This document shows, piece by piece, positions 33,286 through 40,954 of a DNA stretch of 64,000 bases (position 1 is the stretch's first letter; each line of letters begins with the position of its first letter). Position numbers and translations under genes: made by a program. Source of the DNA: an uncultured Bacteroidales bacterium (lineage in GTDB: Bacteria > Bacteroidota > Bacteroidia > Bacteroidales > Muribaculaceae). The notes under the pieces are model-generated. The model did no database searches, was not told the DNA's origin, and saw only the letters and a program-made list of their open reading frames with translations. The stretch covers positions 62,001 through 126,000 of the forward strand of contig CACZHT010000002.1 of NCBI GenBank assembly GCA_902781045.1, read 5' to 3'.

Positions 33286-34800
33286 ATGAATCAAAAGAAA
33301 CTTTTGACGCTGATATTAACGCTTGTTCTGGCTCATACAGCCTTGAGTCAGACAATCACTCAGCAGTTGTTGGTCAATCAAGTCGATAAAAAGATCATCT
33401 ATGGCTGGAAGTATAAGGTGGGAAACGGAACCGAAGGAATAAGTCTGTCTCGCGATGGTAACAGACTGTTCATTGACTACAACTCACAATTGCTTTCTTT
33501 CTCAATTCCTGACAAGAAAGTGCTATGGAAAAAACGAGAAGGATGGGGCAAACTCATCAAGATGCAGAGTCTGAACAACGGCACATTGGCCGCTTATATC
33601 AAAAGTGGCCTCACCGGCAACCAATGGGTCAATACTGAACTGAAAGATGACCGTGGAGAAATTGTGTGGAAGACCCGGATGGTTCCTTTTGCCATAGATG
33701 ACGCCCTTGGACTCATTCTAGGCTATGGCAGTGATGACAAAAAAGACCTTAAGACCTCTCAATTTGGAGCACGACGCATTGTCGATGGCACGTGGCTATG
33801 GACTGACCAGCTTGAACACAAACGCCCCCAAAAGATGGGTGTCTATAGAAAGTTGAACAATGGAATGTATCTGGTGTTTCATGACGCATTAAGCCTGATT
33901 GACATCCAGCATGGGGTGGTACGACAGATTCCCTTTGTTACCGATGCTGAAATTCAAGAATCACATCTGCATCAAGTAGGCACAACCCACCGTAGCATTT
34001 ACAACATGAAGTCTCAGCTTCTGACTGTGGGAGACACCTTGCTCATTGCTGACCGGAAACGACTATACTGCCTGACATCCGATTTAGATGTGCTTTGGGA
34101 GGCAACACTACCCAGCGACAAGACCTCGTCGTCCTTTTTGTCACAACATCATGGCAAGGTCTATCTGCTGAACCTTGGGACTGTATCAGAACTCAATCAA
34201 CGCTACCCGTGCACATGGGGCAAACCTTATCTTGCACGATTTGACTTAGCCACAGGAGCACTTGAAGACCTGACAGATGTCGATATACCAACCCCAGTCC
34301 TCTCTGTTCAGACTAATGGCAGACAGTTTTTGACCTACAGCCAAAACACCACCCTGCATGTGATTGCTCAGCACGAGAACCCCACTACTGTGAAGCTAAA
34401 AGGCAAATCAATCAAAAAGATAATGGGCTTACTAGAAGAGAAACCTTATCGGCTGAATAACAACAAAGTGGTCAGTGATGTTGAGCATCTTTACGCCTAC
34501 CGACTAGCTGGATTTGCTTATGGTGTGTTATCCTATGAAAAACTAATTGTCATCAATCAGGCACTCGAGTCAGAAGATGCCAACTGGCCTTTGCTCAAGA
34601 CCGATGATCACATTTATGTCCAGAGACCTTCAGAGAAAAATGCTCCAACAATATTTCTTGTAACCGACAATGACGAGAATGTGATTATGCGCCTTGAGGT
34701 CGACAAAGGCATTCGCCTAATGCGAAATAATGGCCGATTGGCCATTCTGACCGACAATAGCATTATCTGGGCAGATGACCCAACCGCGCCGATACATTAA
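33286..34800 (+). CDS. Exported protein, probable beta-propeller
   Basis: A 504-aa protein from ATG 33,286 with signal peptide KLLTLILTLVLAHTALSQ. The rest consists of repeated beta-strand units with W and D/N turns (LSRDGNRLFIDYNSQLLSFS, IADRKRLYCLTSDLDVLWEA, RFDLATGALEDLTDVDIPTP), the look of a PQQ/WD-like propeller. No catalytic motif is visible. The upstream frame to 33,205 is not used, because it would put the signal peptide internally. The base composition is more AT-rich than the preceding gene. A composite repeat with a MITE starts just after its stop. Confidence 0.7.
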   Translation: MNQKKLLTLILTLVLAHTALSQTITQQLLVNQVDKKIIYGWKYKVGNGTEGISLSRDGNRLFIDYNSQLLSFSIPDKKVLWKKREGWGKLIKMQSLNNGTLAAYIKSGLTGNQWVNTELKDDRGEIVWKTRMVPFAIDDALGLILGYGSDDKKDLKTSQFGARRIVDGTWLWTDQLEHKRPQKMGVYRKLNNGMYLVFHDALSLIDIQHGVVRQIPFVTDAEIQESHLHQVGTTHRSIYNMKSQLLTVGDTLLIADRKRLYCLTSDLDVLWEATLPSDKTSSSFLSQHHGKVYLLNLGTVSELNQRYPCTWGKPYLARFDLATGALEDLTDVDIPTPVLSVQTNGRQFLTYSQNTTLHVIAQHENPTTVKLKGKSIKKIMGLLEEKPYRLNNNKVVSDVEHLYAYRLAGFAYGVLSYEKLIVINQALESEDANWPLLKTDDHIYVQRPSEKNAPTIFLVTDNDENVIMRLEVDKGIRLMRNNGRLAILTDNSIIWADDPTAPIH

Positions 34801-34817
34801 CTAGAATGGATTGGTAT

Positions 34818-35141
34818 CTGTTCAGCGATTGGTTCCAGCGAGCCTCCCCTCCCCTTTCACGAGGCCGCTGAAAAAGTACAGGCAAATAATTGATTTGCTT
34901 CACGATGGATATATTCAAACCTAGATTTGAATAAATTAACTGCAAATTTTGTGATATTTCAAAATTATATTTAAGAAATATTCGCGTTTTATTCGCGTAA
35001 TTCGCGGTTTTTTACTTTTTCAGCGGCCTCTTCACAAAGGGGAGGGGCTGGGGGTGGGGTTTGCAACGAGCAAGTTTTGACTCATTTTTATAATAATGGC
35101 GGTATCCAAAGGGGAGGGGAAACGCAGAATCGCTGAACAGA
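34818..35141. repeat. Composite palindromic repeat interrupted by a MITE
   Basis: The outer ends are inverted: ctgttcagcgatt at 34,818 and gaatcgctgaacag at about 35,128-35,141. Inside are cctcccctttcac (left half of the GC palindrome), the MITE, then ttcacaaaggggaggggc, ctgggggtggggtttgc and a further aaaggggaggggaaacgc. The left end ttcagcgattggttcc matches the copy at 53,036-53,050, where the same MITE family is inserted. Confidence 0.8.
34861..35030 (+). mobile_element. 170-bp MITE, copy 1, inserted in the GC palindrome
   Basis: The terminal inverted repeats are gaggccgctgaaaaagt (34,861-34,877) and its complement ending at 35,030. An apparent 5-bp target duplication ttcac flanks it (34,856-34,860 and 35,031-35,035). 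The interior is AT-rich and non-coding (gatttgcttcacgatgg, cgcgttttattcgcgtaatt). Copy 2 at 53,075-53,270 is the same element in the opposite orientation. Confidence 0.88.
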
Positions 35142-35186
35142 ACATGGATTGTGGGTGGGAGATTTTTGGTATTCGATTAATTGTTG

Positions 35187-35194
35187 TAACTTTG
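35187..35194 (+). promoter_or_regulatory. -7 element of the GlmU-like gene, 9 nt from the start codon
   Basis: TAACTTTG within gtaactttgcggcgca, the same 16-mer as before UpxY. ATG 35,204 follows 9 nt later, predicting a very short or absent leader. Confidence 0.7.
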
Positions 35195-35203
35195 CGGCGC
35201 ACT

Positions 35204-36388
35204 ATGAAACGTAACATCATCATCTTTGACGACACCGAGGTGCGCCGCCACCTGCTGCCGCTGAGCTACACGCGGCCTGTGGCACACCTGCGTGTGGGCA
35301 TCACCACCATCGACGAGAAGTGGCGTTCGATGCTGGGCGAGGCCACCTATAGCTATCTGACCGTGCCCTATCTCAAGGGCAAGTATCCCCTGCGCGCCCG
35401 CCGCGACAACCTGCTGGTGGCCGGCCACGTTATCCCCACCCCAGAATTAGCCCAGCAAGTGCTGCAACTACAGCATGGTGAGGCCTTGATGGTAGGTGAG
35501 GACCTGATTGCCTTCAATGGCTCGGCTCACGACTTCGATGCCCGTCACTGGAGCAATGTGGTCTATCCCGGGCAGAAGCCTGACATGATAACACGTCCCT
35601 ACCACCTGTTTCTGCTCAACGGCAAGGTGCTTGAGGCCGACTTTGACCGTCTGACGTCGGGCCGCCAGTCGCAGCCCTTATCTGAGACTAACATCGTGAT
35701 TGGTGACCGCAACCGCATCTTCATCGAGGAGGGCGCTTGGGTCGAAGGGGCATACTTGAACACTCACGAAGGTCCCATCTACCTGGGACGTGACACCGAG
35801 GTGATGGAGGGCGCGATGATTCGCGGCGGCTTTGCCGCCTGCCAGGGAGCCAAGGTGCGCATGGGCGCCAAGGTCTATGGCGCGACCACGCTGGGACCCT
35901 ATTGCAAGATTGGCGGCGAAGTCGAGAATACGGTGATGATTGGCTACAGCAACAAGGCCCACGACGGCTTTCTGGGCGACGCGGTCATCGGTGAGTGGTG
36001 CAACCTGGGTGGCGGCACCACGGCCAGCGACCTCAAGAACGACTACAGCGAAATCAAGGTGTGGGACTACGTCGACCAGCGGTTTGTGCGCACCGGGCTG
36101 CAGTTCTGCGGCCTGATCATGGGCGACCACAGCAAGACGGGCGTCAACTGCATGATCAACACAGCCACTGTGCTGGGTGTGGGTGTCAACATCCACGGCG
36201 CAGGGTTCCCGCGCAATTTTGTGGCCTCATTCCAGGAGGGCAGCGCCACGGCCGGCTTCAAGAACGTGCCGCTAACCACCTTTTTCGGCATCGCCGAGCG
36301 TGTGATGGCCCGCCGCAACGTGCAGTTGACCGATGCCGACCGCGACATCTTCACCGCCATCTACAACCTGAGCGACCGCTACAAGTAA
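35204..36388 (+). CDS. GlmU family nucleotidyltransferase / hexapeptide acyltransferase-like protein
   Basis: A 394-aa protein of the Bacteroidetes-type GlmU family. The N-terminal part (NIIIFDDTEVRRHLLPLSYT, RPVAHLRVGI) is an unusual nucleotidyltransferase-like domain without the classical GxGTRM loop. The C-terminal left-handed beta-helix has hexapeptide blocks (IFIEEGAWVEGAYLNTHEGP, GATTLGPYCKIGGEVENTVM, NLGGGTTASDLKNDY). It is proposed to act in UDP-GlcNAc or related sugar-1-phosphate metabolism. ATG 35,204 is fixed by the promoter; the frame upstream runs through repeat DNA and is not used. Confidence 0.88.
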   Translation: MKRNIIIFDDTEVRRHLLPLSYTRPVAHLRVGITTIDEKWRSMLGEATYSYLTVPYLKGKYPLRARRDNLLVAGHVIPTPELAQQVLQLQHGEALMVGEDLIAFNGSAHDFDARHWSNVVYPGQKPDMITRPYHLFLLNGKVLEADFDRLTSGRQSQPLSETNIVIGDRNRIFIEEGAWVEGAYLNTHEGPIYLGRDTEVMEGAMIRGGFAACQGAKVRMGAKVYGATTLGPYCKIGGEVENTVMIGYSNKAHDGFLGDAVIGEWCNLGGGTTASDLKNDYSEIKVWDYVDQRFVRTGLQFCGLIMGDHSKTGVNCMINTATVLGVGVNIHGAGFPRNFVASFQEGSATAGFKNVPLTTFFGIAERVMARRNVQLTDADRDIFTAIYNLSDRYK

Positions 36389-36616
36389 ATTAAGGAGTTA
36401 AGGAGTTAAGGAAATAAGGAATTCCTCTCCAGATTGGAGGGGGTACTGCCGCTATCACAATCGCTGAATAGTTTTTTTTGAAGAAAGTAGGTAAAAGGTT
36501 AAAAAATTTGGTGGAGAGAAAAATTATTACGAACTTTGCGTTACAATAGTTTCGTTACACAAATTTCGCAATGACTCATTCCATCGGTCACACCCACACG
36601 TTTAGCGAAAAAGCGG
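36389..36616. other. Intergenic region with ttaagga tandem repeats and a repeat relic
   Basis: Starts with tandem ttaaggag units right after the GlmU-like stop. Then comes a degenerate relative of the GC repeat (ctctccagattggaggggg) ending acaatcgctgaatag, similar to the outer end of the composite repeat at 35,141. A 27-codon frame from ATG 36,570 runs into the hairpin at 36,617; I do not support it as a gene. Confidence 0.5.
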
Positions 36617-36666
36617 GTTATCGCCAGGTATTTTCTGAAAATACTTGGCGATAACTCGTTTTTTTT
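36617..36666 (+). terminator. 18-bp hairpin with T-run, left copy flanking the ATPase gene
   Basis: Stem gttatcgccaggtatttt / aaaatacttggcgataac with loop ctg and one G-T wobble, followed by tcg and eight T. It works structurally as an intrinsic terminator just upstream of the ATPase promoter. The same 48 bp recur at 38,169-38,218 in the same orientation. Confidence 0.8.
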
Positions 36667-36667
36667 G

Positions 36668-36675
36668 TATTTTTG
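36668..36675 (+). promoter_or_regulatory. -7 element for the ATPase/PD-(D/E)XK gene
   Basis: TATTTTTG followed by c, directly after the T-run of the hairpin. Leader of about 20-27 nt to ATG 36,703. Confidence 0.65.
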
Positions 36676-36702
36676 CAGTGGAAAATCTTAATCGAATAGC
36701 GT

Positions 36703-38121
36703 ATGGCAAGAGAAGACATCATCGGACGCATCAAGGAACAGGAATTGCTTGACGAATATGTGGCGAGTGGCAAATCAGAGTTTATCGCCATATATGGCCG
36801 TCGCCGCATCGGCAAGACCTTCCTGGTCAAGCAATATTTTGACGAGCGATTTGACTTCTATATAACTGGCATCTTCGGCAAGAGCAAACGCGAGCAGCTA
36901 GCCAACTTCAATCGCCAGCTCAACAAGTATTCCGGGGCCTACTATCCGATGGTGGATGATTGGTTTGACGCTTTTGCCCAATTGCAACATTATCTCGACA
37001 CATTACGAGACCAGCAACGGATTGTTGTTTTTTTGGACGAGCTGCCATGGATGGATACACCACGCAGCAAATTCATCCGTGCTTTAGAGTTGTTCTGGAA
37101 TGAGTGGGGCAGTTCGGTAAAGAATCTGAAACTGCTGGTGTGTGGTTCGGCCACTACTTGGATAACAAACAAGCTACTTGGCGACAGAGGGGGACTTCAC
37201 AACCGTGTCACTCGCCCCATTCGCCTATCGTCGTTCACACTGGCCGAAACCGAGGCTTTCCTACTAAAGAAGGGTTTTCAAGCCGACCGCCTTCAGATGC
37301 TGGAAGGTTACATGATATTAGGTGGCACGCCCTACTACCTTGACATGTTGCGACCCAGCAAAAGCATGACGCAAAACATTGATGAACTGTTCTACTCCGA
37401 AACAGCACCGCTCCGTGATGAATATGAGTTCCTATTTCGTGCATTGTTCAACGATGCCCCCACTTATCGCCGCATAGTTGAGTCACTTGCCACTTGCGCC
37501 AAGGGTCTGACCAAACAAGAAATCATCAAACATGGCAAACTCACCGACAATGGCAATCTCACCGAGGCCTTGAACAACCTGTGCCGATGCGACTTCTTGC
37601 GACGTTACAGTGCCTTTGGGCACAAGCAGCGCGATGTTATGTATCAATTAGTTGACAATTACTGCTTATTCTATTTGCGCTACATCAAGGATGACAACTC
37701 GCAGGACAGCCGTCGCTGGAGCCACACACTGAACGACGGTGCCCGCCGTGCCTGGAGCGGTTATGCATTTGAACAGGTATGCATGCGACACATCCAGCAG
37801 ATAAAGCACAAATTGGGCATTGATGACATCCGCACTGATGTGTGTTCTTGGCAGCAAGAGGGGGGGCAGATTGACCTTGTCATCGACCGCGGCGACCGTG
37901 TCATCAACCTCTGCGAGATGAAGTATTCGCTAGAACCCTATACAATCACTAAGTCCTATCTTGAGACAATGACATCGCGACGCGAGCTATTTCGTATGGC
38001 CAGCAAGACAACCAAAGCGCTGCACCTGACGATGGTATGTCCCTTTGGCATCAAGGCGAACGCACACTCCAGAGACATTCAGAGTGTCGTCACACTTGAT
38101 GACTTGTACAACACGATCTGA
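36703..38121 (+). CDS. ATPase_2/DUF234 type ATP-binding protein with C-terminal PD-(D/E)XK domain
   Basis: A 472-aa STAND-like ATPase. Walker A is GRRRIGKT (32-39), Walker B is IVVFLDELPWMD and sensor 1 is LLVCGSATTWITNKLL. A winged-helix region follows (GLTKQEIIKHGKLTDNGNLT). The C-terminal nuclease-like domain has GGQIDLVIDRGDRVINLCEM then KYS, giving the D...E-x-K arrangement. Such genes are common, mobile-looking orphans in Bacteroidetes and archaea; a function in DNA metabolism or defence is not established. Here the gene plus promoter is bounded by two identical hairpins, 36,617-36,666 and 38,171-38,218, as a self-contained cassette. Confidence 0.9.
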   Translation: MAREDIIGRIKEQELLDEYVASGKSEFIAIYGRRRIGKTFLVKQYFDERFDFYITGIFGKSKREQLANFNRQLNKYSGAYYPMVDDWFDAFAQLQHYLDTLRDQQRIVVFLDELPWMDTPRSKFIRALELFWNEWGSSVKNLKLLVCGSATTWITNKLLGDRGGLHNRVTRPIRLSSFTLAETEAFLLKKGFQADRLQMLEGYMILGGTPYYLDMLRPSKSMTQNIDELFYSETAPLRDEYEFLFRALFNDAPTYRRIVESLATCAKGLTKQEIIKHGKLTDNGNLTEALNNLCRCDFLRRYSAFGHKQRDVMYQLVDNYCLFYLRYIKDDNSQDSRRWSHTLNDGARRAWSGYAFEQVCMRHIQQIKHKLGIDDIRTDVCSWQQEGGQIDLVIDRGDRVINLCEMKYSLEPYTITKSYLETMTSRRELFRMASKTTKALHLTMVCPFGIKANAHSRDIQSVVTLDDLYNTI

Positions 38122-38170
38122 CCATAATGCAACCACTCAGTCCACAATCTGCAACAGCGCAATAACCAGG

Positions 38171-38218
38171 GTTATCGCCAGGTATTTTCAGAAAATACTT
38201 GGCGATAACTCGTTTTTT
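38171..38218 (+). terminator. 18-bp hairpin with T-run, right copy flanking the ATPase gene
   Basis: Same stem as at 36,617, loop cag instead of ctg, then tcg and six T. It lies 50 bp after the ATPase stop and would terminate it. Confidence 0.85.
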
Positions 38219-38295
38219 GTGATTCTAGTGACTGACAAAATGAATCTGTGCCTTTTGGGGTGCGACGAGACATGAGCCGCAGCTGTTGCCAAAAG

Positions 38296-38303
38296 TAATT
38301 TTG
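38296..38303 (+). promoter_or_regulatory. -7 element for the interrupted small gene
   Basis: TAATTTTG followed by cgcc, about 60 bp before ATG 38,364. Confidence 0.55.
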
Positions 38304-38363
38304 CGCCAGCAATTCACTTACCACCCATCGCTAAGCACAAATCCGTGCCCAAGGCGCATGATC

Positions 38364-38597
38364 ATGGCACACTCAATCCATATCACCACGCTACGCAAAA
38401 TGCTTAAAGCCGGTGCCCCCGTCGACCTCAAGCTCTGGACTAAATCGGGAGAGAGCCAGGAATGGTGACATTGCATACCGCTTCGCTACAATTTCTTCAA
38501 AGGTACGCAGCAGTTCAAGCTGCTCAACTCCGGGCAAATTCGCCAGGCACGAATTTGCTGCATTTTCTCTGTCAATAATCTCGAAATATTTTTATAA
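38364..38597 (+). pseudogene. Small conserved-looking protein interrupted by one in-frame TGA
   Basis: From ATG 38,364 the frame reads MAHSIHITTLRKMLKAGAPV, DLKLWTKSGESQEW, then TGA at 38,466-38,468. It continues in the same frame as HCIPLRYNFFKGTQQFKLLN, SGQIRQARICCIFSVNNLEI to TAA 38,595. Both parts look like one 77-residue beta-rich protein, and CGA to TGA (Arg to stop) is the simplest change. I recall similar small proteins in Bacteroidetes accessory DNA but cannot name a family. A promoter is present, so a 34-residue peptide may still be made. Confidence 0.65.
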
Positions 38598-38636
38598 TTT
38601 TTTTGCCAATCTTGCCAATATATCAAAAAAATATAC

Positions 38637-38644
38637 TACCTTTG
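38637..38644 (+). promoter_or_regulatory. -7 element for the exported-protein gene at 38,904
   Basis: TACCTTTG followed by c. The distance to ATG 38,904 is about 260 nt, an unusually long leader for this window. Confidence 0.65.
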
Positions 38645-38709
38645 CATTTGGTAGAAACACAGTTTTTGCCATTTTTTTGAAAATAAAGAAGCGTATTGCT
38701 TTGACTTGT

Positions 38710-38825
38710 AACGGAAAACGTAGGAAATTTTCTAAAGGCGCAAGTATGGCAAGCGGTTCTCACGCTATATGCGTGGGCTGCAATTCCCATTTCTTCGCCA
38801 ATTGGTTTTCCTACGACCATCCGTT
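38710..38825 (+). ncRNA. Candidate structured leader RNA
   Basis: The leader between the promoter at 38,637 and ATG 38,904 contains complementary arms. aacgga (38,710-38,715) pairs with tccgtt (38,820-38,825) and cgtaggaaa (38,719-38,727) pairs with tttcctacg (38,807-38,815), separated by a small internal loop. They enclose a perfect cacgc/gcgtg hairpin (38,761-38,775). No long frame is convincing here. It could be a cis-regulatory RNA or part of a mobile-element leader; I do not recognise a named class. Confidence 0.45.
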
Positions 38826-38903
38826 AAAGTGTGGCAATTCAGTTCACGCTTTTATTATTTAACGCCCAATTGGACTGTAGGGCAATATGAATAGAGTTGT
38901 ACT

Positions 38904-39335
38904 ATGAAAAGTAAATTTAAAGCTACGATTTTATTTGTCGTTTCTGCTTTTGCGCTCTCACTTACAGCTAATGCGCAATTTGTTCATTACGAAGATGTAC
39001 CGCAATCTTTGCCGAGTTACAGTGGCATCGGACCGTCATCACGCAGCTCATCTTCTTACGGAGGATATGGTAACTACAACTATACTCCAGCTCCGCAGCC
39101 TCAGAAAGAAGTGAAACAAGTCACAATGTACAAAGTGGAAAATAATGGAAACCTCAGAAAGACTATGGGTAAGATTGAGATTTCAAGCAATGGCGCGTTC
39201 TTGGTTTCAGTTCGTAATAATGGTTCATGGTGGGGCACTCGCGGTACCGTTTATGCCATCAGTGAGAGAGACCCTCTTTATCAGTATTTTAACTATCAGG
39301 TTCGAAGTGCTGATGGCGCATTATATCTATTTTGA
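38904..39335 (+). CDS. Small exported protein of unknown function
   Basis: A 143-aa protein with signal peptide KATILFVVSAFALSLTANAQ. A low-complexity Ser/Gly/Tyr/Pro linker follows (SSRSSSSYGGYGNYNYTPAP), then a compact beta domain (TMYKVENNGNLRKTMGKIEI, LVSVRNNGSWWGTRGTVYAI). No catalytic motif is visible and I do not recognise the family. It lies at the start of an AT-rich run of three small exported-protein genes (38,904-40,590) with base use unlike the GC-richer core genes, which suggests acquisition. Confidence 0.7.
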   Translation: MKSKFKATILFVVSAFALSLTANAQFVHYEDVPQSLPSYSGIGPSSRSSSSYGGYGNYNYTPAPQPQKEVKQVTMYKVENNGNLRKTMGKIEISSNGAFLVSVRNNGSWWGTRGTVYAISERDPLYQYFNYQVRSADGALYLF

Positions 39336-39457
39336 TTGAGTTTATTAGGATTTACGTTCAAATGGCAGATAATCCTTTAATGACAATTAACTCATCATGT
39401 TATTGCAAAAAGATTGAATAGTAGTTTGCCCTTTTTCTTAATTTACAAAATCTAAAA

Positions 39458-40093
39458 ATGACACGTAAAAGAAGAAATATCTTATTAATCATTTTAGTTC
39501 TGTTCTTATTAATGGGAGAACTATCGTCATGTTCGGGTTCACGTTCAAATCCTGACGGAAGTGATTATGAATTTGATGAAGTTGATGAACAAGAGGAAAA
39601 ATGGATTGAATGTGATTATTGTGATGGCAATGGCTATTTCATAAATAAATGCACAGATTGTAATGGCTCTGGTACCATTAAAGTTAGTGGCTATTCTCAT
39701 TCACAAACGAGAATGTGTAACGCTTGTGCAGGAACCGGAATTCAATCTTGCCATTCATGTGATAACACAGGAATAGTTACTTGTAGAAGTTGTAAAGGCG
39801 AGCGACATTATACCTGCCCACAATGTCATGGGGCAGGAGTGATTGATGGTTGCTATTATTGCAAAAACAAAGGATTAATCTTTTGCGTAACATGCGATGG
39901 AAAAGGAACAGTCAGATGCTCTTCATGCAATGGCAAGGGTAGTTTGGCATGCAAAGTGTGTGGAGGATCTGGAGGCCCTAGTTACTCTTACGAACAATCG
40001 GAGATAGCTGATTGTAATAGTTGCTCCGGCACTGGACGAGTTCGAGTCAAATGTACAGAATGTGATGGAAGAGGAAAAGTTTTAGAGGAATAA
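39458..40093 (+). CDS. Lipoprotein with many DnaJ-like CxxCxGxG zinc motifs
   Basis: A 211-aa protein. The N-terminus NILLIILVLFLLMGELSSC is a lipoprotein signal with a Cys acceptor. After an acidic linker (YEFDEVDEQEEKW) come nine or ten CxxC modules: CDYCDGNGYF, CTDCNGSGTI, CNACAGTGIQ, CHSCDNTGIV, CRSCKG, CPQCHGAGV, CVTCDGKGTV, CSSCNGKGSL, CKVCGGSGG and CNSCSGTGRV. This is the zinc-ribbon unit of DnaJ, repeated well beyond DnaJ's four motifs and without a J domain. It is probably envelope-anchored and zinc-binding. The next gene starts 20 bp downstream. Confidence 0.82.
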   Translation: MTRKRRNILLIILVLFLLMGELSSCSGSRSNPDGSDYEFDEVDEQEEKWIECDYCDGNGYFINKCTDCNGSGTIKVSGYSHSQTRMCNACAGTGIQSCHSCDNTGIVTCRSCKGERHYTCPQCHGAGVIDGCYYCKNKGLIFCVTCDGKGTVRCSSCNGKGSLACKVCGGSGGPSYSYEQSEIADCNSCSGTGRVRVKCTECDGRGKVLEE

Positions 40094-40113
40094 CAGAATT
40101 TATTTTTTCAATC

Positions 40114-40590
40114 ATGATAAAGAAATTGTTTTTTGTGCTCTTTTTGCTTGTTTCCATAAATATTTGCACCCATGGGTTAACTTTTATGGGAGCTGCATTA
40201 GGCTCATCTCCTACATCGTTTACAAATATTTTGAAAAGTAAAGGTTGCTACTATGTGACTACAAATTATGGGTCTCCAGGATATACAGAATATTATAAAG
40301 GTAAATACTGGCAATTCACAAATGCAACAATTGCGTTATGTGTCGCCCATAATCGTGTTGAATCCGTTCACGTAGAATGGGAATACACATCAAGTGCAAC
40401 TCAGCTAATAGCAGAACTAGACAAAAAATATGGTCGGCATACATCGAAAGATAATTATGACCCCGTACTTGGATATGTTGGTCAGGTATGCACTTGGTAT
40501 GTCTCTGATGGCTATGTCCAACTATTTTGGGACAAATCAATCGGATTAATTGTCTCTTACTATTTAGGTAATCCCAATAGTGATTTGTAA
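40114..40590 (+). CDS. Small exported protein of unknown function
   Basis: A 158-aa protein with signal peptide KKLFFVLFLLVSINICTHG. The mature part resembles a small alpha/beta domain that begins LTFMGAALGSSPTSFTNILK, with two Cys and a Tyr/Trp-rich C-terminus (YVGQVCTWYVSDGYVQLFWD). It starts 20 bp after the zinc-ribbon lipoprotein, so the two probably form an operon. No family is recognised. Confidence 0.7.
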   Translation: MIKKLFFVLFLLVSINICTHGLTFMGAALGSSPTSFTNILKSKGCYYVTTNYGSPGYTEYYKGKYWQFTNATIALCVAHNRVESVHVEWEYTSSATQLIAELDKKYGRHTSKDNYDPVLGYVGQVCTWYVSDGYVQLFWDKSIGLIVSYYLGNPNSDL

Positions 40591-40648
40591 TAGCTAAAAG
40601 AAACCTTAATCCGCCGATTGATTAACTTGTCTTTTAAGACTGCGGCAC

Positions 40649-40692
40649 AACTCCATAATTTTGCGGTGAGAAAATCGCAGAATTATGGAGTT
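40649..40692 (+). promoter_or_regulatory. Promoter palindrome, copy 1
   Basis: The arms aactccataattttgcg (40,649-40,665) and cgcagaattatggagtt (40,676-40,692) are complementary with one mismatch around a 10-nt centre. The left arm holds the -7 box TAATTTTG (40,656-40,663) and the right arm holds the start codon of a small ORF (ATG 40,685). The same palindrome is at 41,666-41,709. Confidence 0.75.
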
Positions 40693-40849
40693 AAATTTTA
40701 ATAGTGTTGAGACCGTGCCCGGCTTGAACGCCTCGGCGGCGTTTTCCTCGCCTTTGCTCGAACGGCTAAAGGGTCAGGTGGACTCAGGCAAGGTTTTCAA
40801 GGAGGATGCCGATATGGTGCCAACCATCATCGATAAGTCGCTGTCATGA
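40685..40849 (+). CDS. Small ORF, MELNFNSVE start, copy 1
   Basis: 54 codons: MELNFNSVETVPGLNASAAF, SSPLLERLKGQVDSGKVFKE, DADMVPTIIDKSLS. The first nine residues and the promoter are shared with the ORF at 41,702, but the rest is unrelated. It may be the truncated start of a longer gene displaced by the toxin-antitoxin pair, or a genuine short peptide. The promoter context is good; no family is known. Confidence 0.4.
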   Translation: MELNFNSVETVPGLNASAAFSSPLLERLKGQVDSGKVFKEDADMVPTIIDKSLS

Positions 40850-40916
40850 TTGGCATTGACCAAAAGAATTATTTAAAAAATGGCATGGTATTTGCTTCTA
40901 TGTCAGAAAAATGAAT

Positions 40917-40924
40917 TATCTTTG
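40917..40924 (+). promoter_or_regulatory. -7 element for the toxin-antitoxin pair
   Basis: TATCTTTG followed by c, 30 bp before ATG 40,955. Confidence 0.6.
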
Positions 40925-40954
40925 CATTGTGATAACGAACAAATAGATACAACT

